From assembly GCA_029260555.1 (NCBI GenBank), contig JAJDCZ010000003.1, positions 152,486-216,485 on the forward strand: DNA of 64,000 nt, written 5' to 3'. This DNA comes from Phycisphaerales bacterium (GTDB taxonomy: Bacteria; Planctomycetota; Phycisphaerae; Phycisphaerales; UBA1924). Below the pieces are notes generated by a model, which ran no database searches, had not been told where the DNA came from, and was given only the letters and a program-made list of their open reading frames with translations. Positions 61,101 to 64,000 of the stretch are shown here, in pieces. Position 1 is the stretch's first letter, and each line of letters begins with the position of its first letter. Made by a program: the position numbers and the translations under genes.

Positions 61101-61999
61101 ATACACTTAGATCGATCAACAATATGGCGAATTTCCTGCAAGCCCAGGGCAAACTCGACGAGGCCGAGCCGTACTACCTTGAACTGCTCGAAAGTCACCA
61201 GCGGGTGTCCGGAGATGACCATCCCACCACACTGCTTTCGATGAACAACCTTGCGTTTCTGTTGCAATCCAGAGACAAACTTGACGAGGCCGAAGTGTAC
61301 TATCGTCAGGCGCTCGAAGGTCGTCGGCGTGTCTTCGGCGATGACCATCCCCACACACTGCTTTCGATGAACAACATGGGATTTCTGCTCCAAGCCCAGG
61401 GCAAACTTGATGAGGCCGAGGTGTACTATGACGAAGCGCTCGAAGGTCGTCGGCGTGTCCTCGGCGAAGAACACAATGCGACGCTGGCATCGATGAACAA
61501 TATGGGTTTTCTCTTGCAGGAACAGGGCAAAACCAACGAGGCTGAAACCTACTTCCGTAAAGTCCTCGAAGTCCGCCGGCGTGTACTCGGAGACGAAAAC
61601 CCCGACACACTGCTTTCGATCAACAACTATGGTTTCATCCTCAATAAACTCGGTCGATTCGAAGAAGCCCGCGCCCTGCTCGCTGCGGGTCTGCCCGCAG
61701 CCAGAAAGGTCTACACCGATAGCGATCCCGGTTCGCTGGGAAACTACCTGAGCAAACTCGGACCCGCCTATACCGGTGTCGGGCAGTTTGCTGACGCCCA
61801 GGCCGCTCTGCTCGAAGCCTACCCGCTGCTGAGTGACGGCTTCGGTGAGGACCACAAAAGAACCCGGACCTGCATCACCCGCCTGGTCGATCTCTACACC
61901 GCGTGGGACGCCGCCGAGCCCGGGCAGGGCTACGCCGCCAAGGCCGAGCAGTGGCGGGAGAAGCTCGAACAGGCGGAGGAGAAAAACGATGGGCCGTGA
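58136..61999 (+). CDS. Membrane serine/threonine kinase with 15 tetratricopeptide repeats
   Basis: A 1287-residue PknB-type kinase. The kinase domain (about 80-360) has '[14 protein letters not shown]', the Lys in 'VALKIIKLG', '[11 protein letters not shown]' and 'VIDFGIAKA', then '[10 protein letters not shown]'. A transmembrane helix lies near 403-429. From residue 564 come fifteen 42-residue kinesin-light-chain-type repeats starting GDDHPxTL. They would face outside the cytoplasm and sense a ligand or partner. It begins at GTG behind ACGGAG and follows the FHA gene, with the sigma factor upstream. Confidence 0.95.
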   Translation: MSEIETIFTAARLIDPELRGAYLDEVCGSNTELRREIERLLASDAVAGSFLQTAPLADPDATLEVADTPDERAGQMIGHFKLLEKIGEGGFGSVWAAEQKEPVKRRVALKIIKLGMDTKQVIARFEAERQALAMMDHPNIARVFDAGSTETGRPYFVMELVRGVPILEYCDREKLDTKARLDLFTRVCHAIQHAHQKGIIHRDIKPGNVLVTLHDGVPVPKVIDFGIAKATNAELTEKTIYTQHHQMIGTPAYMSPEQAEMSGLDIDTRSDIYSLGVLLYELLTGTTPFDTASLMEAGFGEMMRILREDEPHKPSTRLSSLGETGTQTAQQRRTDLKKLGLVLRGDLDWIVMKCLEKDRARRYDTANGLAADIQRHLSDEPVIAGPPSARYKLGKFVKRNRGQVVAGAVIAAVLVLGVVGTSFGMVWALNERDRATQAETRTAQRADELQQVADFQAEQLGAIDTEMMGVKLRRSLIDGVPEDRREQVETSLAGLNFTNIALETLEENIFERTIKAIDTQFADQPLVRAQLLETMATTLENLGLLDSATDPQERALKIRREQLGEDDPVTLVSMNNLGVLLMKQGKLDEAATQFQAALEALERLLGDNHLKTLNTISNMGSLLQAQGKLAEAEPYFRQALEGRRRELGDDHPRTLNAISNLGSLLQVQGKLAEAEVYHREALEGNRRILGDDHPHTLVSIGNFGSLLQARGKLAEAEPYCREAVEGRRRVLGDDHPETLAAIDNMGFLLQARGKLAEAEPYYRESLEGRRRVLGDDHPNTLLSVNNLASLLQAQGKLDEAEPYYREILKGYQRVLGDDHPNTLRAVNNMGGVLRDQGKLDEAEAYHRQALEGNRRVLGDDHPQTLITVNNMGVLLLNQGKLDEAEPYYRQALEGHRRVLGDDHPGTLNTLNNLGILLHGQGKIDEAAVFCLQALEGNRRVLGDDHPKTLNSINSMAVILNKQGKNDEAQAYFQGAVDGFRRVLGNDHPDTLRSINNMANFLQAQGKLDEAEPYYLELLESHQRVSGDDHPTTLLSMNNLAFLLQSRDKLDEAEVYYRQALEGRRRVFGDDHPHTLLSMNNMGFLLQAQGKLDEAEVYYDEALEGRRRVLGEEHNATLASMNNMGFLLQEQGKTNEAETYFRKVLEVRRRVLGDENPDTLLSINNYGFILNKLGRFEEARALLAAGLPAARKVYTDSDPGSLGNYLSKLGPAYTGVGQFADAQAALLEAYPLLSDGFGEDHKRTRTCITRLVDLYTAWDAAEPGQGYAAKAEQWREKLEQAEEKNDGP
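59825..61714 (+). repeat. 15 tandem 126-base TPR-coding repeats
   Basis: Fifteen uninterrupted 42-codon units. Many keep long identical stretches, e.g. the codons for GDDHP and for EGRRRVL, with fixed register throughout. It is a likely hotspot for copy-number change and assembly error. Confidence 0.92.
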
Positions 62000-62153
62000 G
62001 CACAGCGCCGTGGCTGGCGTAGGGTCCAAAAACTCGGCCGCGTTGGATTCATTGAAATTTGCAGATGGATCGGTGATCATAAATCACTCTCTGCGCACGA
62101 GAATATCTCTTGTTTGCTGAGATTGATTGTGCAAATGATCGGTTGGTATCGCT

Positions 62154-62336
62154 TCAAGCCGCTGCGCGATGGTACGAGCGAATCAATCCGCCAAGTTGCT
62201 CATCGCAGATGACCTCGCCATCGGGCTCAGCTGGTTCGAATAATGGATCAAGCACTGTATTTCCAACTCCTTGATGGGGCCGGTCATCGTTGTAATGCTC
62301 GACATACGCATCAACCGCTCGCCAGAGATGCTTCAG
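62154..62336 (-). pseudogene. Transposase C-terminal relic (integrase core)
   Basis: Only the last 60 residues of an rve-type transposase survive: 'LWRAVDAYVEHYNDDRPHQG' followed by 'VGN', then 'GEVICDEQLGGLIRSYHRAA' to the stop. The frame has a TGA just upstream, so the rest is gone. Residues of the HYNxxRPHQGL type are diagnostic of the family. From 62,000 to 62,153 nothing else is recognisable. Confidence 0.75.
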
Positions 62337-62383
62337 TCATCGGCGTACAATACGCATCGAGTGAAATCGAAAGGACAGGTTGT

Positions 62384-62932
62384 ATGAGTTGGATGGATGA
62401 AGTTACAGTTGGCTATCAGTTGAAGATCACCTTGAAAAACTCAAAGCCAAAGGTTTGGAGGCGGTTTGTGGTGCCTGCAGATATTCCGCTGGACCGGCTT
62501 CATATTGTGATTCAGATCGTCATGGGCTGGGAAAACATGCACCTGCACCGATTCGTGATTGATCGCCAACCCTATTACGAGCAGACAGATGAACTATTCA
62601 TCGAAGGCAAAGAGGAACGAGGAGTCTCTCTTCGGGATGCACTCAATGGTGGAGTCGAGCCCTTCGTGTATGACTACGACTTCGGCGATGATTGGAAGCA
62701 CATCGTTCAAATTGAAAAGCAGTTGGAGGTGTCATCGAATGACCGGCAGGTACTTCTTTGCATCGCGGGGGCGAACGCATGCCCGCTTGAAGACTCGGGT
62801 GGGGTGTACTGGTGTGCCGAGCAACGAATGGAGAATCCGGAGGAGTATGAGGGCGAGGAGTTCAACCTGAAGCGAATCAACGAAGAACTCCAAGAATATC
62901 TCCAATGGAATTGTGAACAAAGGGTGGTGTAA
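62384..62932 (+). CDS. pRiA4b ORF-3 family protein
   Basis: A 182-residue protein of the plasmid pRiA4b ORF-3 / IS1096 TnpR-like passenger family, common on mobile elements but of unknown function. It has 'YQLKITLKNSKPKVWRRFVV', 'LDRLHIVIQIVMGWENMHLH' and 'YDYDFGDDWKHIVQIE', all family hallmarks. The ATG at 62,384 follows AAGGA. Its place beside a transposase relic fits a mobile passenger. Confidence 0.88.
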   Translation: MSWMDEVTVGYQLKITLKNSKPKVWRRFVVPADIPLDRLHIVIQIVMGWENMHLHRFVIDRQPYYEQTDELFIEGKEERGVSLRDALNGGVEPFVYDYDFGDDWKHIVQIEKQLEVSSNDRQVLLCIAGANACPLEDSGGVYWCAEQRMENPEEYEGEEFNLKRINEELQEYLQWNCEQRVV

Positions 62933-63109
62933 TGGTTCACGGCTTTTCAAGACCACTGTGCAAGTCAGTGCCGAATTGCCCGGGTTCACAATACGAACAC
63001 TTCCTCTCGACCCGTTCACCAGCACCCGAGTTTGGATTGCGCTGATTTTGGGGAGCTTTATGATTTTATATTGATTAGCCAGGGCCGTGTCGTTGACAGG
63101 GTGAGACGA

Positions 63110-63300
63110 GTCAGCAGCCCTTCTGGCGACCCGTGGCGAAGGTTTGGCGCTCTCGGCTTTGAATGTTGCGTCGAGGCCTCCGATCGGAACGCAACGATTC
63201 GGGCCGAAACGCTCTTTGGCTCTCGCGCTCTCGAACTCTGGTTTACAGGTCCGTACGATCGGGCGCCCGATCAGAACGGGCTTCGTAGTCAGGGATTTGA
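63110..63300. repeat. CTCTCG-rich degenerate non-coding repeat, copy 3
   Basis: It contains TGGCGCTCTCGGCTTTG, CTCCGATCGGAACG, GATTCGGGCC, GGCTCTCGCGCTCTCGAACT and CGATCGGGCGCCCGATC, the last an inverted repeat. It is most like copy 2 at 54,650. It fills the gap between the pRiA4b-type gene and the antitoxin gene; the frames here are not convincing genes. Confidence 0.55.
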
Positions 63301-63302
63301 TC

Positions 63303-63617
63303 ATGCATCCAGGCGAGTTGTACATCGACTCAGATCGCGTTGCCGAACTCTGTGAGGAGTACGATGTGGCACGGCTGGAACTCTTCGGCAGCTTCGTCCG
63401 CGGCGACGCCTCGCCCGCCAGTGATGTGGATGTGCTGGTCACTTTCCAGTCCGATGCGAAGATAGGGTTAAGGATCGTTGCCCTGCAACAGGCGCTCGAA
63501 TCGTTGTTCGGACGATCCGTTGATCTCTTGACACGGCAATCGGTCGAGCATTCGCCTAACAAGTACTTCCGCCGCTTCGCTCTTCGGAACACGGAACCGA
63601 TCTATGAGTGCGCTTGA
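63303..63617 (+). CDS. MntA-type nucleotidyltransferase antitoxin
   Basis: A 104-residue minimal nucleotidyltransferase. Active-site residues GS at 29-30 and the DVD pair at 41/43 are present ('ELFGSFVRGDASPASDVDVL'). In HEPN/MNT toxin-antitoxin systems this protein AMPylates and so inactivates the HEPN ribonuclease. The start of such a HEPN gene overlaps its end but is cut short. Confidence 0.9.
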   Translation: MHPGELYIDSDRVAELCEEYDVARLELFGSFVRGDASPASDVDVLVTFQSDAKIGLRIVALQQALESLFGRSVDLLTRQSVEHSPNKYFRRFALRNTEPIYECA

Positions 63618-63681
63618 TCCACGCGAACGCGACTTGGTGATGGCGTGCCCCCACAAGTTATACCACCGTATGGTTCCGTAG
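63604..63681 (+). pseudogene. HEPN toxin gene, truncated after about 13 codons
   Basis: It begins 'MSALDPRERDLVMA' in the overlap expected for the HEPN (DUF86-like) partner of an MNT antitoxin, then continues out of register into the end of the adjacent insertion sequence and stops at 63,679. The insertion point is close to 63,645. The toxin is therefore lost, or its remainder lies beyond the insertion sequence outside the window. Confidence 0.6.
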
Positions 63682-64000
63682 TGTAGCCATGGATGTCAGC
63701 TGGAGCGGAGCGGAAGCTGACATCCATGGAGCTCGTGTTGCCGGGGCTGGTGGTCGATAGCCCAGGCTGGAATGCGGCCGGATCGTGTTGTATTCAATCC
63801 GCCATTGTTCGATCAACACCTTCGCTTCTCGCAGCGTGTAGAAGATTTCGCCGTTGAGAAGCTCGTCACGCAGCTTGCTGTTGAAGCTCTCAATATATCC
63901 GTTCTCCCAGGGACTCCCCGGCTCAATGTAGAGCGTGTTCACGCCGACTTTCTTCAGCCAGTTGCGCACAGCCCTGGCGGTAAACTCGGATCCATTATCT
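63658..64000 (-). CDS. IS3-family transposase, C-terminal part
   Basis: The C-terminal catalytic part of an IS3-type (rve) transposase whose start lies beyond the window. The codons at the window edge read NGSEF, followed by 'YIEPGSPWENGYIESFNSKL' with the catalytic Glu, and then 'IEYNTIRPHSSLGYRPPAPA'. The element was inserted into the HEPN toxin gene. Confidence 0.93.
   Translation of the reverse strand, partial: DNGSEFTARAVRNWLKKVGVNTLYIEPGSPWENGYIESFNSKLRDELLNGEIFYTLREAKVLIEQWRIEYNTIRPHSSLGYRPPAPATRAPWMSASAPLQLTSMATLRNHTVV
63687..63729. repeat. 15-base-pair perfect hairpin at the transposase 3' end
   Basis: CCATGGATGTCAGCT and AGCTGACATCCATGG are exact reverse complements around a 13-base loop, inside the last codons of the transposase. 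No T run follows on either strand, so it is not a typical terminator; it may be structural or regulatory for the insertion sequence. Confidence 0.8.

Noticed and set aside
59825..61714. Regular repeats that might suggest a CRISPR array
   Set aside because: Units are 126 bases with no unique spacers and encode TPR units.
59093..62080. Two long minus-strand frames (457 and 532 codons)
   Set aside because: Both mirror the 126-base repeats of the kinase gene; the plus strand has the kinase and TPR signatures.

Overview
The window looks like a chromosomal segment from a planctomycete, probably of the Phycisphaerae type. The clues are the extracytoplasmic sigma factor, FHA protein and very large serine/threonine kinase with tetratricopeptide repeats at the right; the serine-recombinase cassette with a DUF2924 protein; and planctomycete-style small zinc-ribbon and HARE-HTH proteins. 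This assignment comes from protein character only; no rRNA is present.

Positions 1-12,400 are ordinary chromosome. A copper/silver-type RND efflux operon (TolC-like outer membrane factor, CusB-like adaptor, CusA-like pump) is translationally coupled to a FecCD-type metal permease and followed by a small membrane zinc-ribbon protein. On the other strand lie cobalamin-dependent methionine synthase (metH) and ribosomal protein L31 (rpmE).

An intact tRNA-Asn(GTT) at 12,422 marks the left edge of an island of about 44 kb. Twelve bases covering the tRNA 3' end recur at 56,824, and both copies are followed by a rho-independent terminator hairpin, as expected for attL and attR. The island is a mosaic. 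(a) 12.5-21.0 kb holds an HNH nuclease, a HEPN/zinc-ribbon protein, a serine recombinase cassette and a 958-residue orphan protein. (b) 21.3-30.5 kb is a phage replication module: sigma-like factor, AAA ATPase, DUF669 protein, helicase, primase-polymerase, ParB-methyltransferase, and three small genes on the opposite strand. (c) 30.7-48.3 kb is a siphovirus-like head and tail module: terminase, lambda-type portal, a fused protease-capsid ORF with an internal ribosome binding site, tail tube, tail chaperone with probable frameshift, tape measure, a methyltransferase, a possible glycosyltransferase, and a Hint-domain protein carrying fifteen GGGSS repeats. (d) 48.6-56.7 kb is a defence-like segment: a truncated excisionase-like gene, then an AT-rich 1819-residue helicase-nuclease, then a divergent restriction endonuclease and methyltransferase pair.

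To the right, 57-62 kb carries the sigma/FHA/kinase signalling cluster. From 62 to 64 kb is a decaying zone: a transposase relic, a pRiA4b ORF-3-type gene, a nucleotidyltransferase antitoxin whose HEPN partner is cut off, and an IS3-type transposase that runs off the window.

A degenerate CTCTCG-rich non-coding repeat occurs at the left end of the island, near its right end, and again upstream of the antitoxin; it may be a mobile-boundary element. I saw no lysis genes, tail fibre, tyrosine integrase, reverse transcriptase or CRISPR array.
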